Assembly: GCA_009760855.2 (NCBI GenBank)
Contig: WPIO01000040.1
Coordinates: 652,001-716,000 of the forward strand
From: Cristatella mucedo
Lineage: Eukaryota > Bryozoa > Phylactolaemata > Cristatellidae
Length of the DNA: 64,000 bases
Reading direction: 5' to 3'
Shown: positions 20,501 to 31,215 of the stretch, one piece after another
Layout: every line of letters begins with the position of its first letter
Position numbering within the stretch: the stretch's first letter is position 1
Made by a program: the position numbers and the translations under genes
Notes under the pieces: model-generated
Seen by the model: the letters and a program-made list of their open reading frames with translations, nothing else
Database searches by the model: none
Told to the model about the DNA's origin: nothing

Positions 20501-22560
20501 TGCTGCTTGGAGGAGGCGGCGGCCTTGCCCTTGTTGCTTTTACCGTCGTCCTTCTTTCGCTTGTCGCTCTTGGGGTCCTCCTTGTATTCGCGAACGCTTC
20601 CGTCGGCGTCCATCTCGGCGACGCGCGTCCGGTGGCCGTCCGCCTTCGTCACGGCGCGAATCTTGCCCGGTGCGCCGGCGCTGCCCGCCGGAGAGGTGGT
20701 GCTGGCGCCCGAGCGATCTTTCTTTAGCTTAATGGTCACGTCGAAGTCGAACCCTTCGCGCGCGGCCACCTTGTTTAGCCCCGACAGTATGGACAGGTCT
20801 CCCTTGTCCTCAGCGTGGTAGCCCGAGTGTCCGCCACCGCCTCCGGGTGCCGCTCCGCCCTGCGGTCCGGCCGCCAGTCCGCCGTCGCCGCCCGAGGCGC
20901 CAGGCTGCTGCTGCTGGTAGGCTGAGAGCGGCGTGGGTGACTGTCCGGGCAGCGCCTGTCCGTTGGCCAGCCTCGACAGGACAGTGTCCGAGATGGCTTT
21001 TGCGAGGGCCTTGTCGGACGTGTCCTCTGCTCGGCATCTATGGAGAAGAAATTAAGGTGGCGAAATAATAATAATGCATTTGATATAGCCGCCTAAGAGA
21101 ACTCAGTCACTTTCTCGGCAATTTACGTTTGCAGCACAGGAAACACGATCGATTGGTTAGTGGGATCCTGATCGATAAACAACAAGAATAACATGGTTAG
21201 GGGTGACATGTACAGGTTCAACATGCAAGTTTGGTAAGTGGAAGCATGCAACACTGTCAGCACGCATAAGCACATAAACTACGAATCAAAGGGACTCACT
21301 TAATGCTGTGTTAGATGCGTTTTTAGTTTCTTTTAAATTTTGACAAGTCAAGAGATGTCATGCCGCAAGTCGGGACTAACTTCCAGGCTTTGGGAGCATA
21401 CGAACTAAAGGCACGGTCTCCCAGGATTTGAGTTAGATTCCAAAAAAGCGGGTGGCACGATGCTTAGCCAGGTGAGGAGTACATGTGAAAGGTAGGCTAG
21501 AACCATAGAATAAAGGGCCCTAAAAGTGAATGACAAAACCTTGAAGTCCGCGTTGCTTGAATGGGAGCCAGTGCTGGTCGGCGAGAGTGGTGTGATGTGG
21601 CAACTTTAACGCTCACGACAGACAAGCCTAGCTGCAGAGTTTTGCAATGCAGCCGCCTGCAGACATATATCGAGATTGCAAGCTAGTAGAACGATGAGAT
21701 AGATGGAAGAATCAGAGAGAAATATATGTGGAGTGAGTGTGAGAAAAAGAAGAGAGAGCGTGTGCGAGAGAGATAGAGAGGGTGGGACACGATTGAACAG
21801 TGATTGATACAGATAGAAAGGCTGAAAGGCGGACAGAGAAAAGGCGGAGAAATGCAGAGACATGAAAAGAAAGTGTGTGTAGGAACCTCACCTGTAAATC
21901 ATGACTCCTATTCCAACCACAGTTATAACTGCCATAATGGTGCCCACTGCTAGCACCACCGGCATCCACCACGGCCAAGTGCTGGGGTTGGCGATGTCAA
22001 TAGCCACGCCGGCGGCCACTTCCGCAGTGACGACATTGACGGTCGTAAGCACGACTGCAAGACGAGCGGATTCAGTTGGGCTCGCCTGGCAATGGATTCG
22101 CCAGTCGATTCGGCGTCTCAAGCCGAGTACGGCGTAAATCGATTCCGACGGGGGGGGGCTTCGGGTCGGGAGGAAGAGAGGACGCTTGGCTGGCGCATTC
22201 GCTCTATTGACCAGCGATTGCTCGAAGGTTGACACGGGGCTTCCGCAGTGAGATAACGCCGGGTTTCGGCTGCCATCTTCCGCACCGACGCCTCAAGAGG
22301 CACTGGCTACCGGCCCGGCTCTAGCGGAAGAGCTCCGATCGCTGCGGGGCCTGAGCGCCAGAGCGTCAGCTCCCTCTGACCGGGGGGGGGGAGCCTCGGC
22401 GACGCCACCGGGGCCGCTCAGTTGGGGGGGAGGGACGCTTGCTGGGAGAGGCTGGCCGACGAGAGGCCGCAGTACCTTGCGCTCGAACGCTGCTGCACGC
22501 GGCGGTCAAGAGGAATGCTGCTAGGAGAAGAATCTTGTTCGGATAGCGTGTCTGTCTCAT
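17585..22560 (-). CDS. Gene A: single-pass membrane protein with giant low-complexity cytoplasmic tail (1143 aa), four exons
   Basis: I do not recognise the family. Exons on the minus strand: 22560-22476, 22054-21892, 21037-20368, 20098-17585. Phases 1,2,0 agree and the sum is 3432 nt = 1143 aa plus stop. Residues 1-28 form a signal peptide (core ILLLAAFLLTAACSS, end SVRAQ). The ectodomain is only about 28 residues. NPSTWPWW leads into one membrane span (about 57-82), then R83 and juxtamembrane C84. Residues 84-106 carry CRAEDTSDKALAKAISDTV, shared with gene B. The rest is disordered: a Lys/Asp/Gly/Ala/Ser-rich tail with about ten TYG motifs, a duplicated SNVL(K/R)xxES element, an acidic D-run, a K-run and C-terminal SVYDAFPMKE. 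Intron 2 contains a family II LINE. Codon use is strongly GC-ending. Confidence 0.78.
18890..19170 (-). repeat. Coding minisatellite: TYGG repeats in gene A
   Basis: About six imperfect tandem units of roughly 40-65 bases, each encoding KASSTYGGAGGGGSVTG or a shorter variant. Units differ by whole codons, so the frame is kept. More distant TYG units continue to about 19410. Confidence 0.85.
21063..21655 (-). mobile_element. Family II LINE 3' fragment in gene A intron 2
   Basis: Starts with (AAT)n and the inverse hairpin. It then runs through the inverse 3' UTR into the degraded ORF2 end, reaching the inverse of LVCRER near 21610. Confidence 0.85.
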
Positions 22561-23080
22561 TGCGGCGATGCATGTTAACCGCCCACGCCCCTACATAGTT
22601 CGGTGTTACAGGCCGTGGGACTCCAGTCGTACGTCATAATGGTTGCCCGACGCGCCGCTCTGAGCGGCAGCCTCGGCGGCCGCACGGCTCCTGACTCCTC
22701 GGGTGGCTCGAGCCGAGTGGAAACGATAAAAACTCGATCGACGAGACGCTCACTCGAAATGAAGGACGATTGAAGTTACGAGGCCCGTGCAAGCTTTTGG
22801 TGCAAGTTCGCGATACCTGTGTACGATTGGGTGGGGGCGGGCACGATCGTTAGACCACGTCCACCATCGTGCTAGCGGCGCTCGTTTCAATGCGTGCGGC
22901 CTCGCTGCCAGCAGGAAAACTGCCGGCTAGCTCTGCTTGGGCACGAGGCGGCTGAGCCGGCGAGGCGGCGAGAAATACCTCACTCTCCCTAGTGACGCCG
23001 ATCGGCTCGGCAGCGAACGAGAAACGCCCACCAAGACTTTCGCTTCCGTAGAAAAAGAAATCCAGCGGGAAAAGCCACTC
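22561..23080. other. Gene A upstream flank
   Basis: Contains the presumed promoter of gene A. No TATA box stands at an obvious position. GGGGGGG runs occur within intron 1 and near the flank. Confidence 0.4.
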
Positions 23081-23084
23081 TAGC

Positions 23085-23560
23085 TAATTGCTGCCTTGAT
23101 AAGATACAGAGGTCCTTGCCAACTGTCGCCCAGTTTTCCATCTTCATCTTTGTCAAAGATTCTTGAAAAAAATTGTCGCTCAGCAGCTAGTACCACGTAT
23201 TGAAAAGAATAAATTTCAAATAAATCTCAATCGGGGTTCGAGCGGCAGCACTCCGCCGAAGCTGCCCTCCTTCGCATAGCCAAGAAATCACATGCAGCAA
23301 CGATGACGGGAGCGTCACGTGCCCTAGCGCTGCTAGATCTATCAGCTGCCTTTCACACCAGGATCACGATATCCTACTTGAACCGCTTAGAAATAGACGA
23401 TCGGTCTGGAAGACGAGGCACTTTTGCAGTGTATATCTTAATTTTCCGATCGTATTCAATCCACGTGCTGTTGGGGGTTAGGTCTCATCCACCAGATCAG
23501 TTACCTGTGAAGTCCTTCAAGGGTTCGTCCTCTCCATTTAAACCCATTTAATGCTGACTA
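23085..23560 (+). mobile_element. Decayed family I LINE (RT fingers region)
   Basis: Broken frames reproduce parts of the RT N-terminal half, including IVAQQLVPRIEKN and [13 protein letters not shown], matching the copy at 4429-5119. Several frameshifts. Confidence 0.75.
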
Positions 23561-23569
23561 GTAGGTTCG

Positions 23570-23870
23570 CTGGCTGTTACACGCCGACGGCACCCCATGG
23601 CAAGCTTGCCTCGTACCTCGACGCCCCGTTGTGACGAGTCATCGGCTAATGGATCATTCATGGATCAAGGCCGACGAGAGATGCCCCGGTAGCTCAGTTC
23701 CAGAGGTTTTACAACGCATCCGGGCAAGGTATGTGGATACTGGAGCAGTCACCAACCACTATGACGAGACGACACGACGCCATACTGGCACGTGGCCTGC
23801 TCCAGCCACTGCTTCCGACCGCCGTGGAAGGTGCTAGATAGTGCGCCGCTGGGACAAAGAATGGAGAAGA
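23570..23870. other. No gene recognised
   Basis: Contains a GGTAGCTCAGTT word near 23690 that looks like a tRNA A-box, but no B-box or cloverleaf follows. Confidence 0.4.
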
Positions 23871-24080
23871 AATGCCCAGCAGGCTGCTTAAGTACGCTGG
23901 CAAAATTATTAAAACATGCTTGTACGTGTGTTGCAGCTCAATCAGCCTGCAAACTAGTGTAAGGTGCCTTGAAACCATTCAATCACGCGACCTTTGCGGC
24001 AAATGTAAAGCGCCTAGAAAGAGACTAAGTTCTCCGAGGGCGCATTATCAAGTGTGCTATTATTGCTATTATTATGGAAA
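23870..24080 (+). mobile_element. Family II LINE tail
   Basis: GCAAATGTAAAGCGCCTAG, hairpin, then (ATT)-rich end near 24075. Confidence 0.8.
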
Positions 24081-24149
24081 GCAATCAAGTTCTCTGTGGT
24101 TGTATACAAATGTATGGTTATGTAATGTGGTTCTATACAAATGTATGAT

Positions 24150-25140
24150 TACTATTATTATGCTGCCGATACTCAGCTGTATATTTTAATGAAACCATTG
24201 TAATCTGCTACAGCAACAGATAAACTGGATGCTTGCCTTGAAGACATGCGATCCTAGATGTCGGCAAGTTTCTTTAAATTAAACAACGATAAAAAGGAGC
24301 TGTTACTCACTGGACACGCCAAGGCTGTGGCTAGACTAGAAAGCTTTAATCTTCTAATCGGTGATGCTGCTGTGTGACCATCAGTATGTACACGGATTTC
24401 AGATGCCGTCTTCCATAGCTGCTTATATTTGGAAAGTTTTGTTAAGATGGCTGCTTCTACAGCTACATTACGTCCGATCCCCATCTGAGATTAGGAACAG
24501 TCTCCGACGATTGCTTGCAAAGGATTTAACTAGATCCTTAGTTTTGTCTCGGCTAGATTATTGTAATTCAATTTTGGATGGGGTACCAAAAAAGCCACTG
24601 CATCTGGCAATGAATATGACGGCAAGGCTAGTGTAAAAATCTTATAAGTTTGACCGTGTGTTTGGTCAACTGATACAGAGCAAAATTCTCACGCTGACCT
24701 ACAAGGCCCACCATGGCTGGGATCTTTCAAACCTAGCTGAACTTCTGAAACATTTTCAGCCTAGTCGTTCCCTTAGGTCCTGTGTGGATAATATATTAGC
24801 TATTCCACTCCTCCGCTTAAAGACCGTTGGGGACAGAGGCTTCTGCTTAGCAGGTCCTAGATAGTGGAACTCAATGCAAAAGTTCTTGCGGAAAGACATC
24901 TACTCTCCTGCTGCCGACTATGGCACATCATTTCCAGCCGTCCTGAGCTGCTACCTCCATGCTAGTCACTACCTCAGCTGCTCTCCTGATTCGGCAAGCC
25001 TTCTTAATTTATCTTTGTTGCTTGATATGAAGTCTGATTGCTACCGAAATTTAATGCGCACCGAAAGCCTCTTAGTGTACCATGCGCACTCGTGTAGTCG
25101 TTAAGGCTTTGTGGAGTTGCAGACGGGGTCACATTAAATT
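24150..25140 (+). mobile_element. Decayed family I LINE, RT core to 3' end
   Basis: Fragments match the family I thumb region and C-terminal domain in order: [67 protein letters not shown]. Frameshifts and a stop at TAG near 24861 disable it. Confidence 0.8.
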
Positions 25141-25315
25141 CGAAATCTTCCCTGAGTCCATAGCAACCGCTAACTTTCGATTGCTACATCGCTAGATTGC
25201 TCGCCTTTCGGTGAGGTCAGCCCATGGCAGCCAAGTACGAACACTAAATTATTTTCCAAAGTCTGTCGTCCCATCAATTTCCATTGACGCTGGTGGTCTT
25301 TGTCAGACAATAATT

Positions 25316-25450
25316 TTAATAAAATAATAATACATTTGTCTAGCTCCCTCAGAAAACCGAATCTCTTTTTAGGGACTTTAAAGATGCGGCAAAGAAAGAC
25401 CAAATCATTAGAGGTACAGAGGTAGCAGTGAGCATGTGGTTTCGTTTAAT
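25316..25450 (-). mobile_element. Solo family II LINE tail
   Basis: (AAT)n, inverse hairpin and the inverse of CTTTGCCGCATC only. Confidence 0.7.
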
Positions 25451-25849
25451 TTATGACTGCCCCTGATCGCTGTACGAGTGGGCTGACACTCGATGTGGTA
25501 AGCAGCCGGAACGTGCTATTAGTGATTGTTATGACAAGGGAGTCGGGGACTCCGGTGGGTGAGAGGTGCGAGGAGAGTCGTGCTTAGCCCTGCTCCATGT
25601 GTAGGCGAATTAAACTGGTGGTGTTGCTCGTCGGCTAGCGTTCTGTGCCGTTCGCGACGACAACTTAGACTACAGAGCACGTGTCATCAAACTTAACCAG
25701 GTTAAAGAGGTGACATGCACTAGGTCAGCGTAAGGATAAGCTTGGTGGGAGTTCAGAATCGGCACCGCTCGGGATTCACTTCAATTCAACCTCTGATATG
25801 ATTCAACTGCTGCATTCAACCTCTGATGAGCTTTGTATACTGGTTCTTT

Positions 25850-26372
25850 TAAGTCTAGTTTTGTCGCTCACTTTTAGGTCCCTTCATTCTTTGGCTCCAG
25901 CCTATCTCTCAGGTCTATTCCCCGACCTGGCCAAGCACCGTGCCACCCGCTTTTCGTAATATAACTTAAAATTATAATACATCGTACAAACCTCAAATCC
26001 TTTGGAGATCGTGTATTTAGTTCATATGCTCCCAAAGCCTGGAACTTAATCTCGACTTTCGTCACAACATCCCTTGACTTGACCACATTTAAAAGATCTT
26101 AAAACACCTAATTAGGACAGCATTTAGTGGGTCTATGTGATTCGTCCTTTATGTGCTTATGCGAGCTGACACTACGCATGCTGCCACTAACCACACTTGA
26201 ATGCTGACTAGTGCATGTCACCTCTAGCCATGTTATCCAGGTTGTTTATCAAGCACGATAAAACTCACCATTCAATCACGTTTCCCTTTGAAGCAAATGT
26301 AAAGCACCTAGAAAGAGATTGATTTCTCGAAGGGCGCTTTATCAAGTGCACTATTAATAATATTATTAAGTC
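25850..26372 (+). mobile_element. Family II LINE 3' end
   Basis: Degraded ORF2 end (LSLLGPFIL-type frame broken), 3' UTR, hairpin near 26297-26345 and an AT-rich tail. Confidence 0.8.
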
Positions 26373-27125
26373 ACTTAGCGTCCAGGCATCGCCATTATGT
26401 CAGTGTTTCCCCACCTCTCCGAGTTACCTCCGTTCAACGGTGACGCCCTTTGGTGAATTTCGCCGCAATGCAGCCGCGGCATCTATTCTGCGAAGTCGGC
26501 GGCAAAGTTATGGTCGCGACGAGCACCAGCTTGTAGCGATCGGTTCCTGTGCATACTAGACTGTCCAGAAAACCCGGATGGCAGCTCCGGAGAAAACCCG
26601 CTCGGAGAAAAGCGAACAGCGTCGTAATCGACGACGAATGACAAAGCTCCGACTCCGACCACCCGAAACGCGAGTCGCCGTCTGACATGCGCGACTCCTA
26701 CTTGGCCATGGCGCCAAGGAGGAGTCGCTCCTGCGCGAGCAGCCCTAGTCAAAATGCGAGCGGAAACTCGAGCGGTTGTCCGAACTCGGACCCGGAAGTT
26801 GTATTCGAGCGGTCGCTTCCTTTCGCGCGAGCGTGCTTTCGCTTGCTGCTAGTCTGCATCGAGAGCTGGAACTGCCGCCGCCGCCGGTGCCGCTGTCGAG
26901 AGCCTGCTGGTCAGCACGCCTGCGGGCAATCGGCCACGGCGGCGTGAGGTGCGCCGCTCGCCTGCGACGGTGGCGAGGACGCCGGGCAGCGGCGGCGGCG
27001 GCCCGTTGGCGGCGAAGCAGCGCGCTCGCGAGCGAGCGACCTCGGCGGCTCGGCGCCCGGCTCGAGCTGGCGCCGTCGATGCGATGCGGCACCGTCCGCG
27101 GCACCGCATCGCCTTGGGTGGTGCC
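26373..27125. other. GC-rich flank of gene B 3' end
   Basis: Open frames occur on both strands but none has recognisable motifs; they reflect GC-rich triplet composition. An inverted repeat (GCGATGCGG ... CCGCATCGC) lies near 27080-27111. Confidence 0.4.
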
Positions 27126-27191
27126 GCTCGGCGGCGGCCGCGAGACCGCGGCCGTCCTAGGACGGCGGCGGTCTCGCGGCCGCCGCCGAGC
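27126..27191. repeat. 66-bp near-perfect palindrome over the gene B stop codon
   Basis: Two 33-base arms meet at CCT|AGG (27158/27159) with a single mismatched pair. The TAG stop of gene B is read from the exact centre. Confidence 0.9.
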
Positions 27192-30100
27192 CGCCGGAGC
27201 GTCGCTTCGGCTTTCGTTTGGAGCCCGCGTCGTCGTCGGTGAGAGCGGACGAGGCGCTCGGGTCTGCCTTCACGCTCGCCGAAGCTGTTCGCGGCGCGGC
27301 GTCCAGCCTCGAGGCTCGCCGGTCGCCGCCGCCGCGCGACGCCGATCTGGCCTTGCCCTCCTCAGAAGCAGCCGCAGCGGAAGCTCGAGGCGAAGGCTCG
27401 AGGCTTCCGCTTCCGTTCGGCTGCTTCGGCGTTGGAGACGGAGGTCGTGGCGGCGGCGGCGGCGTTAGGGAGCGAGGTTGCGGCGGCGGCGTTGACGGCG
27501 GCGGCGGCGGCGGCGGCGGCGTCGTCGGCATCTCAGGCTCCGGTAGCGGCCGAGCGCTAGGTCCGCCCGGCGGCGGCGGCATCGGCTGAGAATGCGGTGC
27601 GTCTGTCAGCCTGGCCACTATTGTCCGAGATATGGCTTTGGCGAGATACAGCTCGTCCGTTTCTTCGCTCGCCTTGCACCTTCAGCGGACGCAGTCGCGG
27701 CCTATCGGAAGCGGCCGCGCGCGGCTGACGAATCGTCCAGCCCGAATTAGGCAATTTGCCAAAGGCATCCTTTGGTTGACTCACTTTCGACGGCTCACTG
27801 AATAGCCGTCCCGCTTAGGCCAAGTAAGTGCGAGGCACTGGAGGAATAGGCAGCATCTTTTCAGGCGCACCATTTCTATTCTAGTGTACCGATTTATCGA
27901 CTTATCGATTTATTTTATTCTGCCGATTTACCAATTTATTCTATTCTACACCGTTTCTACTCTACCCGACGATTAAGTGATCGACTGTTCATGCGATCTG
28001 CTGCGCGCCGGACTTCGTCGCTTCTCGCGCCTTCTCGTCCGGAGAAGACATGGCCGCCACATTGGTGGGACGAGGACGACAGGGGGACTGGGTAAGTGTC
28101 GCGCTCCCCTACGTGTAAGCTACTCGCTGCTACCCACGCCGCCCACATTCCGCATCGTTGCGCTGCCCTGGGAGGGACAGAGAGGAGCGAGGCAGCGACG
28201 CCTCGGTATACTCCGTCCTCCCTATTGACATCCGAGGCATCCATCGGCTCGCAGCGCTCGACTAACGAATGCACGCGCCAGAGAAATTACAGCGGTCGTG
28301 ATGCATCCGCCATTTTCTCGCCTCTAGCGCATGCGGTCTCGACAAGTTGGAGCGACGCCCACGCCGCAGTGCTGCGAGCGAGCGCGTGCGGTGTGCTTTC
28401 GAGACACAACTAAACCGTGCGTCGCGATCAGCATGCAACGGTGCTGCTACGTCAATGCAACCGAGAACGCTCGAGCAGCATGCCGGAAATTCTTTTTACA
28501 TCCGGCAAACTTTGCTTGCCGGGACGATTAGCATGGCGGGAAACCTTGCGTACCGGGAAACTTAGCATGCCCAGATAGTTTGCACGCCGGGAAACTTTTG
28601 AAGATACAGCGAAAAATTCTAAGCGAATACACTATAGCAGAAAACGATTCTTGCGGCCTTGTGGTGCATCTCATCCATCAACAATCGCGAAGACCGACCG
28701 ACCGAACGCCGTCGGAGAGGCAGCGACCTAAAATGCCCTCGGAGAGCTCCCGGAGCCTATCCGGAACCGGATGCTCTTAAGCGCGATCGCATCACTCTTC
28801 GGTGAGGAGTTTCGCTAGCGCGATGGGCATGGTCGGCTGCCGAGCCACCATCTGCGATGTGCATCTGCCGTATGCATTGCCTCGCCAGCGGATGGCTCGC
28901 ACATTTGCCGGCGAGCGCTTGAGTCCCTGGAAGGGGCGGCCGGGAGGGGGCTTGTCACCCTCGAACGAGGCATGCCCGCGCTTGGAGGCCGTCGGCGATC
29001 GCGTCGCTGCTGTTGCGGCGCGCCAGGCCGAAAAGTCGCACCTCACAACCTTGATCACCGTCACGATGATGGCGACCGCCGTAACGATGGTGCCCGTTAT
29101 CATGGCCGGCAGGAACCACGACGGCCAAGTGGTCGCGTCGGCGATGTTGAACCTCACGTAGGGCGCCACGACGATGGGTGACATTGCCGTGGACGCTGTG
29201 GAACGGCGAAGCGAAAGAGCGGAGGCCATCGAGCGCCGATTTCGGCTTCCGGACCGCCGCTCGCCGCCTGCATGCCGCCGCGGGCACCGAGCGATCCGAG
29301 CTTCCGGCTCGAGGCGTCCGGCGAAGCCCTTACCGGCGGCGGGCCGATTGCCCAGCGCGACTCCGACGGCGTAGGCGTCGCCCGGCGGCGAGCCGCTGGA
29401 CGAGAGGAATAGCAGCACGTCGCCCACTTGGATGTCCGCCGCCGCTGGCGAGCTCGTCGACAGAGCGCTCTGCTGCTGGGCGCTCGGAGAGCCAGAGCAG
29501 ATGGCTCCGTAGCCGTCGAACGCCCAGCCCAGGTAGCTCGTGCCGTTCAACGTCGGCCCGTCGTCCACTCTCACCTGGAAAGGAGCGGGCAGTGACGAAG
29601 GCCGACGCTGGGGGCAGTTGCCGATGCAGCTGCCAATGCAGAGGTGCATCGCCCACATGCGTCGCTCGGAGCGTTGAGCGACGAAAAGCCCGCGGCGGCG
29701 AAGGGGGGTGCGCGCGTACGTCTCCCAAGCGCCTCGTGGGCTCGCCGAACTGGGACCATCGCCGGTCGCTGACCCTGAATCCGACTCGACTGGAGGACTC
29801 GGAAAACGACACGTGGCAGCGAGGCGACCCTGGACAGCATCTGGACAGTTGTAACAGCATGTTGCCGAGAGCACGTTCGTCCGTCGCACGCTGGCTCTGC
29901 CTTTGGCGAGGGTTACCGTTTCGTTTAAAACCAAGCGGCTACCTGAAATGCCTCGCGAAGGGACAAAGTTGGCTGCAGCGGTCAATGCGACGGTTTCGTC
30001 TTTTTTTAGCGAATCGCCGCATCGTCGCCGCACGCGCCAGTGTCGCTGGGCGTTGGCTCGGGCCGATTCGGAACCGGAAGTAGCTGGAAGTCATCGGGTC

Positions 30101-31028
30101 ATCGCCGCCTTTCCGTCCCGGATTTTCATTCGAGCCAAGCGCCGATGCACTCGTCCCCTCGCCGCCGACGAGCGTCCGCTGGGCGAGGAGCGCGAGCAGC
30201 AGCGGGCGGAAGCCTGCAGCTAGCATTAGCCGCCCTAATTAGCCGCCCTTATTAGCCGCCATTATTAGCCGCCCTAAAGGCCGCCGCTGCCGAGCATTCC
30301 GTCGCGTACGTTACGATATGCTGCGGGGCCGCATTAGCTGCCGCTGCACAGCGTTCCCTCTCGTCTCGCCAGCGGCGCGTCTACGCACCGAATGATAACC
30401 GGTGACTTTCTGTGCCTGCACGGTCGACTTGTAGGTGACGTTGAGCGAGTACGCGACGGCACTATCGCCGCTCGGCAGTGGTGAGCTCGAAGAGTTCGCG
30501 GCGTTCGCGAGCACCATGAGCGTCACGTACGGCACGTTGTTGGCGAGGGCGCCAGGCGGCACCTTGCTGTAAAACTGAAAGACCTGCACCACGCCGGCGC
30601 CGAGCGGGTAGCCGATGCTGGCGTAGGCCACAGGTGCGCTGACGTCGGACAAGCAGTTCGGCTGCGCCACCAGCAGCGGCCCGTAGTACGCCAGCCCGGT
30701 GGGCGGAGACCAGGTCGCGTCTGCAAAGCGAATGCGGCCGGCTCTCACTCTCCTCTCTCTGTCAGCCGCGAGCCCACGACGCCCAGATCCGTGCAGATCG
30801 TAGCACCGAAGCCACCGAAGCATCGCAGGGAGATCACAAACGGTCGCAGAAACCTGGCTGAGCCACTGCACCAGCACCAAATAGCGACGCATCAAAAACT
30901 TCACGCGCCATGCAGTTTGCATAGGGTCGCGATCTTGCTGCCAAAGGTAACGACTACCAAACGAAGTAGTTGAGCCTTGAAATCCACTTTTCTTGACCAA
31001 AATAACTTTAGCAAAATACTTGTTATGA

Positions 31029-31070
<42 letters not shown>

Positions 31071-31134
31071 ATTTAATGCACTTCATAAAGCGCCCTCGGA
31101 GAACTCGATCTCTCTCTAGGCGCTTTACATTTGC

Positions 31135-31215
<81 letters not shown>

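Noticed and set aside
23685-23735. tRNA gene suggested by GGTAGCTCAGTT
   Set aside because: No B-box and no foldable acceptor or T arm in the next 70 bases.
30038-30226. Minus-strand frame starting MLAAGFRPLLLALLAQ between gene B exons 2 and 3
   Set aside because: Could be an alternative first exon, but no donor of the needed phase 0 is clear and exons 2 and 3 already join correctly without it.
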